This document shows, piece by piece, positions 31,863 through 32,017 of a DNA stretch of 32,017 nt. This stretch comes from Pedobacter petrophilus (GTDB taxonomy: Bacteria > Bacteroidota > Bacteroidia > Sphingobacteriales > Sphingobacteriaceae): NCBI RefSeq assembly GCF_009674725.1, contig NZ_WKKH01000047.1:1-32017 (forward strand). The letters run 5' to 3'. The position numbers and the translations under genes were made by a program. Below the pieces are notes generated by a model. The model was not told the DNA's origin. It saw only the letters and a program-made list of their open reading frames with translations, and did no database searches. How positions within the stretch are numbered: the first letter of the stretch is position 1; each line of letters opens with the position of its first letter.

Positions 31863-32017
31863 ATGAGCAAACGAGTATTTGATGATTCCTTCAAAAAAAT
31901 GGCTATAGATTTATCTAATAGCCGAGGATCGGTGAAAGAGGTTGCAGATGAGCTTGGAATAAACGATAGCCTTCTGAGTAAATGGAGACAGCGTGAGTCG
32001 GAGCCCAAACAGAGTCC
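31764..32017 (+). mobile_element. Left part of an IS3-family insertion sequence
   Basis: The OrfA reading frame shows that an IS3-family element enters the window from the right. The left boundary is a guess: a TG-starting sequence at 31764 gives a 99-base leader, which would suit this family, whose ends commonly begin TG and finish CA. Neither the second end nor a target duplication can be seen. Confidence 0.45.
31863..32017 (+). CDS. IS3-family transposase OrfA, 3'-truncated by window end
   Basis: An ATG at 31863 opens a frame that runs off the window after 51 complete codons. It encodes the N-terminal HTH domain of an IS3-family (HTH_Tnp_1) transposase OrfA: SKRVFDDSFKKMAIDLS, then GSVKEVADELGINDSLLSKW followed by RQRE. 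This domain binds the terminal inverted repeats; the catalytic DDE part (OrfB) would lie to the right. No defect is visible in the part present. Confidence 0.85.
   Translation, partial: MSKRVFDDSFKKMAIDLSNSRGSVKEVADELGINDSLLSKWRQRESEPKQS

Noticed and set aside
1..32017. tRNA, rRNA, CRISPR arrays
   Set aside because: No cloverleaf-like gene, rRNA-like block or regularly spaced repeat was seen on reading the spacers.

Overview
The window looks like chromosomal DNA from a Bacteroidota bacterium, most likely a Sphingobacteriaceae member (Pedobacter- or Mucilaginibacter-like). The evidence is two SusC/SusD pairs, lipoproteins with short Cys-Lys-Lys lipoboxes, HTCS-type sensor kinases with Reg_prop propellers, AT-rich spacers, and TAnnTTTG-like promoter elements. 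The genus is an inference from gene content.

Layout. (1) 1-3700: the 3' part of an HTCS-type sensor kinase with a probable frameshift at the left edge, overlapped by its REC-AraC response regulator, and convergent with a Tat-exported Gfo/Idh/MocA oxidoreductase. (2) 3701-7260: AT-rich and sparsely coding. It holds gene remnants, a small Lys-rich ORF, a DUF4397 lipoprotein gene with a good terminator, a StrF-like glycosyltransferase, and a spacer with nested inverted repeats. (3) 7261-26828: a polysaccharide utilisation locus. A second split HTCS (kinase plus regulator, minus strand) is divergent from a GH89 alpha-N-acetylglucosaminidase. This is followed on the plus strand by SusC1-SusD1-SusC2-SusD2 and a secreted GH63/GH37-like (alpha/alpha)6 glycosidase. 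(4) 26829-28462: an apparent gene graveyard with a C-terminal epimerase fragment, an intact small ABM-family protein and several broken reading frames. (5) 28463-31233: a tight minus-strand operon of three exported proteins (MBL-fold hydrolase, M28 peptidase, RidA/YjgF). (6) 31234-32017: a spacer and the 5' end of an IS3-family insertion sequence that runs off the window.

Working model. The periplasmic propeller of the second sensor kinase binds an oligosaccharide and its REC-AraC partner activates the locus. The two SusCD complexes import fragments of a glycan carrying terminal alpha-linked GlcNAc. GH89 and the GH63-like enzyme trim it in the periplasm. The Gfo/Idh oxidoreductase and the first split HTCS probably belong to a neighbouring glycan locus extending to the left. 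The most notable points are two independent cases of HTCS encoded as separate, overlapping kinase and regulator genes, the unusual GH89 plus double-SusCD plus GH63-like combination, and an operon with an exported RidA. No tRNA, rRNA or CRISPR array was seen.
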